Assembly (NCBI GenBank): GCA_024402595.1
Contig: JAKSTL010000013.1
Coordinates: forward strand, 1 to 44,339
Direction of reading: 5' to 3'
Source of the DNA: Treponema sp.
Lineage (GTDB): Bacteria; Spirochaetota; Spirochaetia; Treponematales; Treponemataceae
DNA: 44,339 nt
Below are positions 1 through 8,526 of the stretch, in pieces. The notes below the pieces were generated by a model. That model was not told the origin of the DNA. It was given only the letters and a program-made list of their open reading frames with translations, and did not search any database. The position numbers were made by a program, and so were the translations under genes. Each line of letters begins with the position of its first letter. Within the stretch, counting starts at the first letter, position 1.

Positions 1-740
1 GTTTTCATTTTTGTTTTCTCTTCATTAACATAAAAAGTATCTGAGAAATGATTTGATGACATCCAATGAATTACCAAATCACTTTCTTTTTCAACTCCTT
101 CATCATAATTCTGAATCAATGCGAAGGGACTTCCTGCTTTAATTATCATAGTATCATAACCATAACCTTCAGTCATAACCCATTTTCCTTTTAGCCATGA
201 TAAGTCATCATACAATTTGAACTCAATATATTCGTTTGTTTCATCATAAACTACAGATGTTGATTTTTGTGCTTCTGGATTTTCTATAATGTTATGACTG
301 ATATAACTTTGCATTGAAGTAAAATGACAGGTTGTATAATTATTCTTCAAATCTTTGAGCCAGATTGAAGGTGTTGAAAATCTACTATCCAGCTGAACTG
401 GAACACCATCTTTAAATGCTTTGTAATAAACAAATGGATTTGTTACATCTTTACAAAGTTCAGATAAATAATCGGCATCAAAATAGAATAAACTTGTCTT
501 ATTTGGTGTTATTTTTCCAATAACATAGTTTGAAATAACATTGCCGTTTTCATCACAAAAATCTGCTTCAAGTGTAATTTCACTTTCAAATCTATTGTTT
601 CCTACAATGGCATAATTACTATCTTCTGGTGTAACAGTCTGAAGCACATTAAGTTCTGTTACAGTTCCATTCTTCATTGTCGTACAACTAAAAAGAATAA
701 GTGAAACTGAAAATAATGATACAAATAAAAGTCTTTTCAT
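1..740 (-). CDS. Putative lipoprotein, 3' end outside window
   Basis: An open frame runs leftward from an ATG at 738-740 to the window edge without a stop, giving about 246 codons. The N-terminus, MKRLLFVSLFSVSLILFSC, is a basic start followed by a hydrophobic stretch and a lipobox-like LFSC, so the product is probably a lipid-anchored envelope protein. The rest is rich in Asn, Ser, Tyr and acidic residues and alternates in a way expected of a beta-rich secreted protein. I recognise no family and assign no function. It lies just upstream of nothing else on its strand in the window; the next gene, paaK, ends about 50 bases from its start, so it could be read through from that operon or have its own promoter in 741-790. 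The coding call rests on frame integrity and the leader. Confidence 0.72.
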   Translation of the reverse strand, partial: MKRLLFVSLFSVSLILFSCTTMKNGTVTELNVLQTVTPEDSNYAIVGNNRFESEITLEADFCDENGNVISNYVIGKITPNKTSLFYFDADYLSELCKDVTNPFVYYKAFKDGVPVQLDSRFSTPSIWLKDLKNNYTTCHFTSMQSYISHNIIENPEAQKSTSVVYDETNEYIEFKLYDDLSWLKGKWVMTEGYGYDTMIIKAGSPFALIQNYDEGVEKESDLVIHWMSSNHFSDTFYVNEEKTKMK

Positions 741-790
741 AAAATAATTCCTTATATTTTTATAAATAACCTTTTGCAATAAAAGATTAT

Positions 791-2035
791 TTAGTTATAT
801 CGTTTGTCTTCAATGCGTTTTGTCTTTTTTTCAGAACGAGGAAGTTCACCAATGCCTACAACTTCAACTCTAGGAGTCATATTATACTTCTGTTTAAAGA
901 AATATTGTATTCCAAGAGCAACTTCAACACGGTCAGTTCCACCTTCAACTTCTACCATAATTGTCATCTGATCTTTTCCGTCAACATGTTCAATAATTGC
1001 TCGATATTCAGAAGAAGTTCCTGGAACTGATTTTATAACATCTTCAATTGTACTAGGGAAAATAATATTTCCTTTTACTTTGACCATATCATCAGAACGA
1101 CCCATAATTTGAGTTATTCTAGGATAAGTACGGCCACAAGGACATTTTTCTGTAACAAATGCAGCAAGATCGTGAGTTCTAAAACGGAACAAAGGAGCAC
1201 CTTCTTTCACCAAAGTTGTAAGACAGATTTCTCCAATTTCCCCGTCTTTTACAGGAAGTCCGGTTTGAGGATCAAGTATTTCTGTATAAATATAATCATC
1301 AAAGATATGCATTCCTGCATCAGATTCCGTACAGTTAATGCCAATTCCAGGACCATAACATTCTGTAAGCCCATAAATATCGTAAAGTTCAATACCAAGA
1401 ATCGACTGAATACGAGTGCGCATCTTTTCACCCCAGCGTTCAGAACCAATTACACCTTTTTTTAGTTTTATATTTTTGGTAAGATTCCGAGCTTCCACCT
1501 GTTCAGCCAAAAGCAAAGCATAAGAAGAGGTTGCACAAATTACAGTTGAACCTAAATCCTGCATCATTTGAAGCTGTTTTTCTGTATTCCCAGGCCCCAT
1601 TGGAACTGCCATAGCGCCCAATTTTTCACAACCAGCTTGAAATCCAATACCAGCAGTCCACAAACCATACCCCGGAGTAATCTGAATGCGGTCTTTTTTA
1701 CCAATTCCTGCTAGTTCATAACAGCGTGCAAACATAATAGCCCAGTCATCAACATCTTTTGCGGTATAAGGAATAATGACTGGAGCTCCTGTTGTTCCCG
1801 AAGATGAATGAATACGAACAATATCTTCCTCTGGAACTGCTGCAAGACCAAGAGGATATGCATTTCTTAAATCTTGCTTATCACAGAATGGAACTAATTT
1901 TTCAAAACTTTCCTGATCTTTAATGTCTTCTGGATTTACATTCTTAAATCGTTCTGTATAAAACGGATTACCACAAGCCTTAACACGGGCAATCTGTGCA
2001 CGAATCTGTTCTAATTGCTTTTCTGTTAATTTCAT
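791..2035 (-). CDS. paaK: Phenylacetate-CoA ligase (AMP-forming)
   Basis: Joins an aryl acid such as phenylacetate or indoleacetate to CoA with ATP, forming AMP and pyrophosphate. The 414-residue protein has the adenylate-forming enzyme signature SSSGTTGAP near residue 78, the YGLTE motif near residue 222, the RFRTHD segment and a C-terminal GRSDDMVKVKG hinge, all in the PaaK order and at the usual PaaK length. A good ribosome site (AAGGAAAT) precedes the ATG. It is the last gene of a leftward operon after iorA and iorB, separated from iorB by 24 bases. Because the oxidoreductase already makes aryl-acetyl-CoA, PaaK may recapture free aryl acids or run in reverse to conserve energy; that direction is inference. 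Confidence 0.93.
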   Translation of the reverse strand: MKLTEKQLEQIRAQIARVKACGNPFYTERFKNVNPEDIKDQESFEKLVPFCDKQDLRNAYPLGLAAVPEEDIVRIHSSSGTTGAPVIIPYTAKDVDDWAIMFARCYELAGIGKKDRIQITPGYGLWTAGIGFQAGCEKLGAMAVPMGPGNTEKQLQMMQDLGSTVICATSSYALLLAEQVEARNLTKNIKLKKGVIGSERWGEKMRTRIQSILGIELYDIYGLTECYGPGIGINCTESDAGMHIFDDYIYTEILDPQTGLPVKDGEIGEICLTTLVKEGAPLFRFRTHDLAAFVTEKCPCGRTYPRITQIMGRSDDMVKVKGNIIFPSTIEDVIKSVPGTSSEYRAIIEHVDGKDQMTIMVEVEGGTDRVEVALGIQYFFKQKYNMTPRVEVVGIGELPRSEKKTKRIEDKRYN

Positions 2036-2059
2036 TTTTATTTCCTTCTTACATATATG

Positions 2060-2623
2060 TTATTTTACATAATCTATCGCATTACAATTTAATTCATAAA
2101 AATCGGGCTTTACCAAAAGTTTTAGTGCAGCTTTTAACTCTTCCCTAGTAATAAGCCCTGTTTTACAAGCAGCACCAAGCAATACCATATTCACAACTTT
2201 AGAACTGCCTAATTCTTTACAAGCTGCTTCTGTATCTACAGAAATAACTTTTCCTTGTTTTTCAAGATATTCCAGCATTATGTCTTCGCTAAAAGTTTTT
2301 CCTGTAAGACTGGCTGTTGTTGGCTGAACAACCTTTTTATTTACAATAATCATTCCGTCCTTTTTCAAATAATCTATATTCCGAACAGCTTCTGCCGCTT
2401 CAAATGCAATAATCATATTTGCCTGCCCTTTTGGGATTAATGGCGAATAAAGATTTCTACCAATTCTTACATGACTGGTAACCGAACCTCCTCTCTGCGC
2501 CATACCAATTGTTTCTGCAGACAAAACATGTTCACCACTAGAAATTGCTGCCTGAGAAAGAACCTTTGCAGCAAGAACCGTTCCCTGACCACCAACTCCA
2601 CAAATTAATATATTTTCTGCCAT
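2060..2623 (-). CDS. iorB: Indolepyruvate:ferredoxin oxidoreductase, beta subunit
   Basis: The small (gamma/beta type) subunit of the arylpyruvate:ferredoxin oxidoreductase, which supports oxidative decarboxylation of aromatic 2-oxoacids with transfer of electrons to ferredoxin. The 187-residue protein begins with the family hallmark ICGVGGQGTVLAAKVL, a CoA/nucleotide-binding glycine-rich loop, followed by AETIGMAQRGGSVTSHVRIG. Length and motifs fit the POR-gamma domain family. A strong ribosome site (TAGGAGAA) sits 5 bases before the ATG. It follows iorA after a 108-base gap filled with a palindromic repeat at 2644-2725 and precedes paaK, so the three genes form one catabolic unit. Cytoplasmic. 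Confidence 0.94.
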   Translation of the reverse strand: MAENILICGVGGQGTVLAAKVLSQAAISSGEHVLSAETIGMAQRGGSVTSHVRIGRNLYSPLIPKGQANMIIAFEAAEAVRNIDYLKKDGMIIVNKKVVQPTTASLTGKTFSEDIMLEYLEKQGKVISVDTEAACKELGSSKVVNMVLLGAACKTGLITREELKAALKLLVKPDFYELNCNAIDYVK

Positions 2624-2643
2624 AATTTCTCCTAAATCATAAA

Positions 2644-2725
2644 GAAGGGGAAAGCCTTCCCCTCGGCCACACTTCGTTGCGTCCTACCCCTTCCAGCGGG
2701 GTAACAAACGAGTTTGTTTCCCCGC
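2644..2725. repeat. Intergenic palindromic repeat, family A copy 1
   Basis: The gap between iorA and iorB is made almost entirely of hairpins: GGGGAAAGCCTTCCCC near 2648-2663 and a second stem with GGGGTAAC/GTTTCCCC arms near 2697-2724. Read on the minus strand it contains GAAGGGGTAG and then GAGGGGAAGGCT, the same ordered blocks as the copies at 3908-3985 (inside iorA) and 29320-29476. It probably folds in the polycistronic transcript and may affect relative expression or stability of iorA and iorB. Confidence 0.8.
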
Positions 2726-2731
2726 AACACC

Positions 2732-4672
2732 CTAATCAATAGCTTTTACAGGACAAACTCCACTACATAAACCACAACCTGTACAAAGTGATTTATCAAT
2801 TTCTATCATTTGTTTTCCTTTAGTGTTTTTTGCCAAACTCAAACTTAAAGCCGGACATCCCAATTCATTAATACATTTTCTGCAGCCAATACATTTTTCT
2901 GCATCAACAACTTTAGTTCTTGGAAACTTATAACCGAGTTTTCCAGCTACGCTTATACAAGGAGATTTAAAAATAATTGCACTTACTCCAGGAGCATTAC
3001 TAGCCTGTTTTACGGCAGCAACCGCTTTTTCCTGATCAAAAGGATCCACTTCAATAACTGGAGAAACTCCAATTGCTTCAAGAATCTTTGGTATGCTAAT
3101 TTTTTCAACAATTTCGCCCATCATAGTAACACCAGTTCCTGGATGTGGTTGGTGTCCTGTCATGGCGGTAGTTGAATTATCAAGAATACAGATTGTTTGT
3201 TTTGCCTGATTATAAACTGCATTTACAACACCAGTAATTCCACTGGCAAAAAAGGTTGAATCACCAATAAAACTAAAACATTTTCTGTCTGGTTCATTAT
3301 GGTAAAAACCTTGGGCAATTGTAATATCTGCACCCATACAAAGACATGTATCTGTCATATCAAGAGGTTTTGCATTTCCTAAAGTATAGCAGCCAATATC
3401 GCCACAATAAGCAGTTTTTTCTCCTTTCATAGCTTGTTTTACTGCATAGAAAGCCCCTCTATGTGGACAACCAGCACATAAAACTGGTGGACGAACTGGA
3501 AGTTCTGGAGATTCCGAATCAAGTTCGGAATGACATGGTCTACATCCAGTACTGTCATGCTGAACTTGTTTCAGCATCTCACAAACAATCCTCTTCACAA
3601 TTTCTACTGTTAATTCTCCTGCTTCTGGAACAGTTTTATCGTGTTTTCCGTGAATACAGCAGTTTAGTCTTTCTGCACCACACAGCTGAATAAGTGAATC
3701 TTCAATTACGGGATCAAGTTCTTCAAAAACTGTAATCTCTGGATTCGCCTTTAAAAATTCAGATGCTAAAGTGGAAGGGAATGGATACGGTGTTCCAATC
3801 TTTAACACAACAGCATCTTGAATAGCTTTGTTATCAGGATTCTCTTCTTTAAGAATTGAAAGAGCCTCCATTAAATAACAGTATGAAATTCCACCAGCAG
3901 CAAAGGCGTTACGGGAATGTGTCCCGTTAGAAGGGGTAGTGGAAGCCGGAACGGCTGAAGCGAGGGGAAGGCTTTCCCCTCTTTTTGTAATAAAATTCCA
4001 CTTAGATGCAGAAAACTCCTTTGGCAGAATACTTTCATTCCGTTCAAAAATTCTTTTGTGATTATTATACGAAGCACGCGGAAAAATAACCCAACGGGCA
4101 CTGTCTTTTTCAAAAACGCCAGGTTTTCTGCAAGTACCAAGTTCAGGCATTTCCATACTTTCATAAGCATGATCAACCCTAGTTGTTGGGCGAAGCAAAA
4201 CGGGAGTGTTATATTTTTCAGAAAGTTCAAAAGCTTCTTGTATCATTTCATAGGCTTCCGTAGGAGTTGAAGGATCGAAACAAGGCAATTTTGAAAACTG
4301 TGCAAATCTTCGTGTATCCTGTTCTGTCTGACTGGAAATTGGACCAGGGTCATCTGCAGAAACAATTACCATTCCACCTTTTACACCAACATAAGAAAGA
4401 CACATAACAGGGTCAGATGCGACATTAAGCCCCACTTGTTTCATTGTTACTAAAGTTCTACTACCAGCATAAGATGCACCTGCAGCAACTTCCACAGCGG
4501 CCTTTTCATTTACAGACCATTCAACATAAGTTTCAGTTTTTTTATTATATTTAGAAATAAATTCTATTGTTTCGCTAGATGGAGTTCCAGGATATCCTGC
4601 CACTAGATTAACTCCAGCTTTTAGGGCGCCAAGGGCAATTGCCTGGTTTCCCATAATCATTTGTGTAGACAT
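2732..4672 (-). CDS. iorA: Indolepyruvate:ferredoxin oxidoreductase, alpha subunit, with repeat insertions
   Basis: Large TPP-dependent subunit that decarboxylates aryl 2-oxoacids (indolepyruvate, phenylpyruvate) to acyl-CoA. The N-terminal pyruvate-ferredoxin-oxidoreductase domain starts with GYPGTPSSE; the TPP domain has CAGCPHRG, YCGDIGCYTLG and GDSTFFASG; the C-terminus carries two 4Fe-4S motifs, CIGCRKC and CTGCGLCSGVCP (about residues 603-640). At 646 residues it is longer than the roughly 580-620 usual for IorA. The excess falls in two blocks encoded by palindromic repeat DNA: about residues 230-256 and 364-389, the latter including MLKQVQHDS and CHSELDSES. These have the low-complexity look of translated repeats and sit in likely interdomain linkers. 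All catalytic motifs are intact, so the enzyme is probably active. First gene of iorA-iorB-paaK. The start lacks a clear ribosome site. Confidence 0.93.
   Translation of the reverse strand: MSTQMIMGNQAIALGALKAGVNLVAGYPGTPSSETIEFISKYNKKTETYVEWSVNEKAAVEVAAGASYAGSRTLVTMKQVGLNVASDPVMCLSYVGVKGGMVIVSADDPGPISSQTEQDTRRFAQFSKLPCFDPSTPTEAYEMIQEAFELSEKYNTPVLLRPTTRVDHAYESMEMPELGTCRKPGVFEKDSARWVIFPRASYNNHKRIFERNESILPKEFSASKWNFITKRGESLPLASAVPASTTPSNGTHSRNAFAAGGISYCYLMEALSILKEENPDNKAIQDAVVLKIGTPYPFPSTLASEFLKANPEITVFEELDPVIEDSLIQLCGAERLNCCIHGKHDKTVPEAGELTVEIVKRIVCEMLKQVQHDSTGCRPCHSELDSESPELPVRPPVLCAGCPHRGAFYAVKQAMKGEKTAYCGDIGCYTLGNAKPLDMTDTCLCMGADITIAQGFYHNEPDRKCFSFIGDSTFFASGITGVVNAVYNQAKQTICILDNSTTAMTGHQPHPGTGVTMMGEIVEKISIPKILEAIGVSPVIEVDPFDQEKAVAAVKQASNAPGVSAIIFKSPCISVAGKLGYKFPRTKVVDAEKCIGCRKCINELGCPALSLSLAKNTKGKQMIEIDKSLCTGCGLCSGVCPVKAID
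3506..3581. repeat. Two inverted palindromic elements inside iorA
   Basis: Two related elements face each other. One has arms ATTCCGAA and TTCGGAAT around the loop TCAAG (3511-3531), followed by TGACA. The other, in the opposite direction, has arms ATGCTGAA and TTCAGCAT around the loop CTTGT (3557-3577), preceded by GTC. Both have 8-base arms and a 5-base loop, and the reverse complement of the second reads like the first. A shorter relative is at 26063-26084. Both are translated in frame as part of IorA. Confidence 0.88.
3908..3985. repeat. Palindromic repeat family A copy 2, inside iorA
   Basis: Consecutive stems: ACGGGA/TCCCGT near 3911-3927, GAAGGGGTAG at 3930-3939, GCCGGAACGGC near 3945-3955, and the near-perfect palindrome GAGGGGAA...TTCCCCTC at 3962-3981. 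The block order matches the intergenic copies at 2644-2725 and 29320-29476. Here the element lies inside iorA and is translated as part of a segment with many Ser, Pro, Ala and Thr residues, without any stop or frame change. Confidence 0.82.
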
Positions 4673-4732
4673 AGGTTTAATTATAACATATTTCTTCTAG
4701 ATTTTCTTATACAATTTGTAATTTGATTAGAA

Positions 4733-4774
4733 TAAAAAAAAGACATCCTATCAGATTTCTCCAATCGGATGCCT
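4733..4774 (-). terminator. Rho-independent terminator of the binding-protein gene
   Basis: On the minus strand, arms AGGCATCC (4774-4767) and GGATGTCT (4748-4741) pair with one G-U and are followed by eight U residues (4740-4733). The stem begins about 24 bases after the stop codon of the 4799-6196 gene. It also separates that gene from iorA downstream. Confidence 0.8.
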
Positions 4775-4798
4775 TTCTTTGCTTATTTATAATTCAGA

Positions 4799-6196
4799 TT
4801 ATCTGTTTGCATCAGCTAATAAGCCAGCCCAGCTATTCTTTGTATCTTCATAAGCCTGCTGTGGTGTTACATAACCTGGATATGTTACCCAAATTACATC
4901 ACCCATGTAGTTGATATCTGGAACCAATGTGTCATAGCGTGGACAAGGAGTTGCTTTCATAATTTCCAAAGTTTCGTCTACAGCTCGTGTATCGCGGAAA
5001 CATGAATAATATGATTCTTTCCATGCATCTGGACCACCAAATCCAGGAACCTCATCTGTCCAGAAATCAAAGGCTTTAGCAATCTTACTTGCTCTTTCAT
5101 CATCATAGCAGTTTGGAATTACATACATATTATCGTTATGAAGTGTTCTATATTTTCCATCACCTTTTGGTCCAAGTGGGAAACATACAAAGCCCCAATC
5201 ATCAGACATATCAGCAAAAGTACCATTGCGCTGTGCGTGATATTCCTGATCTGCAAGGAATGCAACTTTTCCATTTAAGAATGCTGCATACATCCAGTTC
5301 CATTCAGATCCTTCTGGCTGAGGCATTTCATAAGTTGTTGCCATGTGAGCACTCCAACTCAATGCTTCCAAAACCTGATCAGTTCCAACATTGTTTACAA
5401 ACTTACCATTTGCATCTTTACCAATCATTGGCATACCGTTTGAAATAGCAGCTAATGGAACAAATTCTGTAGAAGAGTTTGCCATACCCCAAGCATCAAT
5501 AACACCATCGTTATCTGTATCGTATGTACATTTTGCAACAAGCTGTTCAAATGTTTCCCAAGTCCATTTACCTTCTTTCTGTAAATCGTAAGGCATATCT
5601 TCATCAATACCAGCTTCTGCTAAAAGACGCTTATTGAAGAATACACCACCTCGTGGCTCTGGAACTAATGGTCTCATTGCATAGAATGAAGAACCTTTTA
5701 CGAGCATCTTTTCTGTACCAGATGCCCATTTACTTGCTGTAAAATCAATACAATCAAGTTTTGACAAATCATAGAACAAATCTGATCTCAAACCAGTAAG
5801 AGCAGAACGGGCATCAATTGTAAAGATATAATTTTCTCTACCACCAGTGATACAGAAGTTTGCTACAGCCTGTGGATGTGAATCCCAACTTCCTGTTAAC
5901 TGTTTCTGAACCATGTTGTAGTTATATGCAGCCTGTGTCCATTTATGCCACTGCTGCTGAGCTTCTTCAATTGGAGAAGATGCTGGTCTTGCATCCCAGT
6001 CATCACCTGACCACCAGTCTGCGAGAATTACATCCATTCCACCCAAATCCCAAACTTTTCCTTTTGCATCTTTAGCTTTTTTTACGCTAGCAAATGGATC
6101 ATCTTTCTTTCCTTTCTTTTTAGCGGCACAAACTGTTGAAGAAATCATCAACATTGACAAACCGACACAAATAATTTTCTTGGAAATACCTTTCAT
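4799..6196 (-). CDS. ABC transporter substrate-binding protein, family 1 (sugar type)
   Basis: An exported solute-binding protein of the family-1 (sugar) type, 465 residues. The N-terminus MKGISKKIICVGLSMLMISS followed by TVCAAKKK is a signal sequence; cleavage after VCA or lipidation at the Cys are both possible. The mature part has family features: an open N-lobe (GMDVILADWWSGDDW), RGGVFFNKRLLAEAGID, WTWETFEQLVAKCTYDTDNDGVIDAWG (a typical SBP segment with an EF-hand-like DTDNDG loop), and FLNGKVAFLAD. The ligand is likely an oligosaccharide, by family. No permease or ATPase gene is adjacent, so it is an orphan that would share membrane components encoded elsewhere. Strong ribosome site AAGGAG. 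A terminator follows. The 200-base leader (6197-6401) is shared with a divergent lipoprotein gene. Confidence 0.88.
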   Translation of the reverse strand: MKGISKKIICVGLSMLMISSTVCAAKKKGKKDDPFASVKKAKDAKGKVWDLGGMDVILADWWSGDDWDARPASSPIEEAQQQWHKWTQAAYNYNMVQKQLTGSWDSHPQAVANFCITGGRENYIFTIDARSALTGLRSDLFYDLSKLDCIDFTASKWASGTEKMLVKGSSFYAMRPLVPEPRGGVFFNKRLLAEAGIDEDMPYDLQKEGKWTWETFEQLVAKCTYDTDNDGVIDAWGMANSSTEFVPLAAISNGMPMIGKDANGKFVNNVGTDQVLEALSWSAHMATTYEMPQPEGSEWNWMYAAFLNGKVAFLADQEYHAQRNGTFADMSDDWGFVCFPLGPKGDGKYRTLHNDNMYVIPNCYDDERASKIAKAFDFWTDEVPGFGGPDAWKESYYSCFRDTRAVDETLEIMKATPCPRYDTLVPDINYMGDVIWVTYPGYVTPQQAYEDTKNSWAGLLADANR

Positions 6197-6401
6197 TGTT
6201 ACTCCTTGTTTTTATTAGTTTGTAAAAACTTACAAAAAAAACATAAATAGCCTTTTACTTGCCAACAGAATATTTCATAAATAATTTGTAAAATATAATT
6301 TAATTCGGTATTATTACACTTTATTCGGATTTTCATTAAAAATTAGTATATAAAACTCTGTTATTTACTATTCCTACTTCATTCGTTATAATTTTGTTTG
6401 T

Positions 6402-6893
6402 ATGAAAAAGATTATTTTTGCTGCTTTTCTTCTATTATATATTCCATTTTTCTTCTCTTGTACAGTTGGAAAAAAATCTCCATCTGAAAAAAATCAAAAC
6501 ACAATTATGGATTTATCCGAAGAACAAATTGTAAAAGGCAATTCATATTCGAAAAGTTTATCAAATACAAAATCAAACAATAATTCAACTTCAATTTCTG
6601 TAAAAGGTTTTTCTGGAATTGAAACATTAGTATCTTTTAAGAAAAGTAATGATTCTATTGAGCTTTCAATTTCTTGCGAGATTAACAATGGAGAACTTCG
6701 GCTGGTACTTTGTGATTCTGAAAAAATCATTCACGAATTTAACTTAGAAGAAAAAAATCAAACTTACAGATTTTCTCCAGGCGATACAAATTGTCATCTT
6801 AAAGCTGTCGGAAATAAGGCGAATTATTCCATGAAGATTACTTATAATAGAAAAAAACTTTCAAATCAGACTTTTAATTTTACAGAATTGTAA
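6402..6893 (+). CDS. Small hypothetical lipoprotein
   Basis: 163 residues starting with a Lys-rich signal sequence, a hydrophobic core and the lipobox-like FFFSC, so it should be lipidated. Residues 30-70 are low-complexity Ser/Asn/Lys, as in a flexible tether. The C-terminal 90 residues alternate hydrophobic and polar positions, as in a small beta-sandwich. I do not recognise the family. It is transcribed divergently from the binding-protein gene and stands alone; the replicon region begins directly after it. No clear ribosome site precedes the ATG, so the start is supported mainly by the signal sequence. The third-codon A+T richness matches neighbouring genes. Confidence 0.75.
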   Translation: MKKIIFAAFLLLYIPFFFSCTVGKKSPSEKNQNTIMDLSEEQIVKGNSYSKSLSNTKSNNNSTSISVKGFSGIETLVSFKKSNDSIELSISCEINNGELRLVLCDSEKIIHEFNLEEKNQTYRFSPGDTNCHLKAVGNKANYSMKITYNRKKLSNQTFNFTEL

Positions 6894-6994
6894 TATTCTA
6901 GCTTTTTATAATCTCCTACGAGAACAGTTTTTATCTCTCCCCTGTTGAAGCATTTTTGTTTATGACCAAATAATCATCTATATAACAATTTTCA

Positions 6995-7293
6995 GAACGA
7001 CACAGGTACAAAATCAAGATTTCTTTAAAACGACTTAGGTACATAACACAAAAATCATAAGACGACATAGGTACAGATTACAATTTTTATAGAACGACGC
7101 AGGTACAAATCAAAAATAACCCCTTTAAAACGACATAAGTACAATCAAAATCTTGTTTAAAACGACGCAAGTACAAGAAAAAGTGCCATTTTTGTAAATA
7201 GAACGACGCAGGTACAAAAAATAGACAAAAAAAATGTACCCATAAAACGACATAGGTACATTTTCAAAATAATTATAGAACGACACGATTACA
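6995..7293 (+). repeat. Downstream iteron array (nine copies)
   Basis: Nine direct copies of a 16-base motif, consensus RAACGACNYARGTACA, start at 6995, 7028, 7060, 7092, 7128, 7160, 7201, 7245 and 7278. Steps are 33, 32, 32, 36, 32, 41, 44 and 33 bases, mostly near three helical turns. The last copy (GAACGACACGATTACA) is degenerate. All have the same orientation. The array lies just 3' of the Rep gene, the position of copy-number or incompatibility iterons such as incA of P1. The rest of 6894-6994 holds no gene I can see. Confidence 0.95.
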
Positions 7294-7312
7294 AGAAAAT
7301 AGCTCCCCTACC

Positions 7313-8344
7313 CTACTCTTCAGGATGCAATTTTGCTAATCTAGATAAAGCTTCATATTCTGCAATTACAAACTTCATTTCAGGATTAGTTTTCTTTTCT
7401 TGTTCAACCTGAGCAATGATTTCTTGATATTCTTCTGGATACTTATTTTTTAAAGTTTCAAAAGAATCATCTTCATCTGCTGTATTAGAATTAGCCGAAG
7501 AACTTCTTAAATGCTTTCTTGGTTCAGGTTTAGTTTCCGTACAAACAAAATGGAATGCTATTAGATTTTTTCCACGTTTTATTGGCTGAGGATCAATTTC
7601 AAAACCAACTTTTGCATTATTTAATAATTCAATTGGATCATAAACAATTCGTCGAGTAAAATCTGTCATTCTTTTATATTTTGAATCTTCGATGGAAAAA
7701 AGCTGTCTCAACTGCTCAATGGTATATTCAAAATACCAGGTTCCTTTTTTATTTCCGTTTATGCCTTTATTACCAGCATAAGACATTCCTATTTCAAAAT
7801 AACGAATAGAATATTTACTGGATAAACGCCCCAAATAGGCTAAGTCCAATTTTGCATAAGCTTTTTTATATTGTAAGAGCGCATTTCCTAACGACTTATT
7901 GAATGAAAGAGAAAATGTTTTTGTAGTTGGAAGCCAGGCTGCATGATCAAACCAGGTATATTTAAACCAGTCACCATTATCGGTGTAAATCTTTATTTGA
8001 CTTCCACTGATTTTGTCTATGGCATTTTCCAAAATCATTCTTTGTTTTTGTCCATCAGTCATATCTAAAGCTTTTATAGCATCTGAAATTGTAAAAGTAA
8101 CAGTATAATCATCATCGCTTTCAATTTTTTGAGGAATGTAAGACATGGCCAGAGTCATAAGTTTTTTTTCTGTGGCTTCGATATCGTTAATTGAGCGACT
8201 TATAACATTTGGTTGCAAAAGATAAGTTCTGTCGATATTATTATCTAAACTTTGGTCATTATTTAAATTATTATTTTGACTGGTTGCTTGTAAAAAGTTA
8301 ATTTCTTCTGCTGAGAATAATTCTTGTACTTCAGAAGATTCCAT
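7313..8344 (-). CDS. Rep_3-family plasmid replication initiator
   Basis: Iteron-binding initiator that opens the origin and recruits the replication machinery. The family is recognised from the first winged-helix domain, with TFTISDAIKALDM, an ENAIDKISGSQIKI stretch, and LSFNKSLGNALLQYKKAYAKLDL followed by LSSKYSIRYFEIG, and from a second winged helix (YTIEQLRQLFSIEDSKYKRMTDFTRRIV...DPIELLN) ending in FHFVCTE. The N-terminal 50 residues are Asn/Gln-rich and the C-terminal 60 acidic and probably disordered. I chose the ATG at 8344 (343 residues) because GGAGG lies 6 bases before it and a consensus-like promoter places the transcript start near 8360; an in-frame ATG at 8359 would be almost at the 5' end. 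It is bracketed by two iteron arrays, and operator half-sites overlap its promoter, so autorepression is likely. Confidence 0.93.
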   Translation of the reverse strand: MESSEVQELFSAEEINFLQATSQNNNLNNDQSLDNNIDRTYLLQPNVISRSINDIEATEKKLMTLAMSYIPQKIESDDDYTVTFTISDAIKALDMTDGQKQRMILENAIDKISGSQIKIYTDNGDWFKYTWFDHAAWLPTTKTFSLSFNKSLGNALLQYKKAYAKLDLAYLGRLSSKYSIRYFEIGMSYAGNKGINGNKKGTWYFEYTIEQLRQLFSIEDSKYKRMTDFTRRIVYDPIELLNNAKVGFEIDPQPIKRGKNLIAFHFVCTETKPEPRKHLRSSSANSNTADEDDSFETLKNKYPEEYQEIIAQVEQEKKTNPEMKFVIAEYEALSRLAKLHPEE

Positions 8345-8360
8345 AACAGTTCCTCCCATA

Positions 8361-8403
8361 GAACGACATTATATAACGACAAATCCGTTTTTACAAGTCG
8401 TTC
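8361..8403 (-). promoter_or_regulatory. Rep gene promoter overlapped by half-iteron operators
   Basis: On the minus strand, TTGTAA (8396-8391), 17 bases, then TATAAT (8373-8368) forms a good housekeeping promoter. GAACGAC overlaps the -35 side (8403-8397), GTCGTT occurs just upstream of the -10, and GTCGTTC lies just downstream (8367-8361). These are the conserved halves of the iteron without the GTACA part, and the outer two form an inverted repeat. Rep_3 proteins typically repress their own promoters as dimers bound to such inverted half-sites, so this is a likely operator. Confidence 0.85.
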
Positions 8404-8526
8404 TATAATTTTTTTACAAGTATTCGTTTTTTTTAGTTTGGGTATTATAGTTTTATTATTATTAATTAATATTTATAATATTGTCTTGAAGTAACTTCTT
8501 GTATCATAAGGAAATACGCGAGAATC

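Noticed and set aside
3506..3985. Calling iorA a pseudogene because of the insertions
   Set aside because: The frame stays open, all TPP and iron-sulfur motifs are intact, and the insertions lie between domains.
6995..7293. Regular short repeats resembling a CRISPR array
   Set aside because: Repeats are only 16 bp, vary in sequence and step, match copies elsewhere that are phased at 21 bp, flank a Rep_3 gene, and no cas genes are present. They are iterons.
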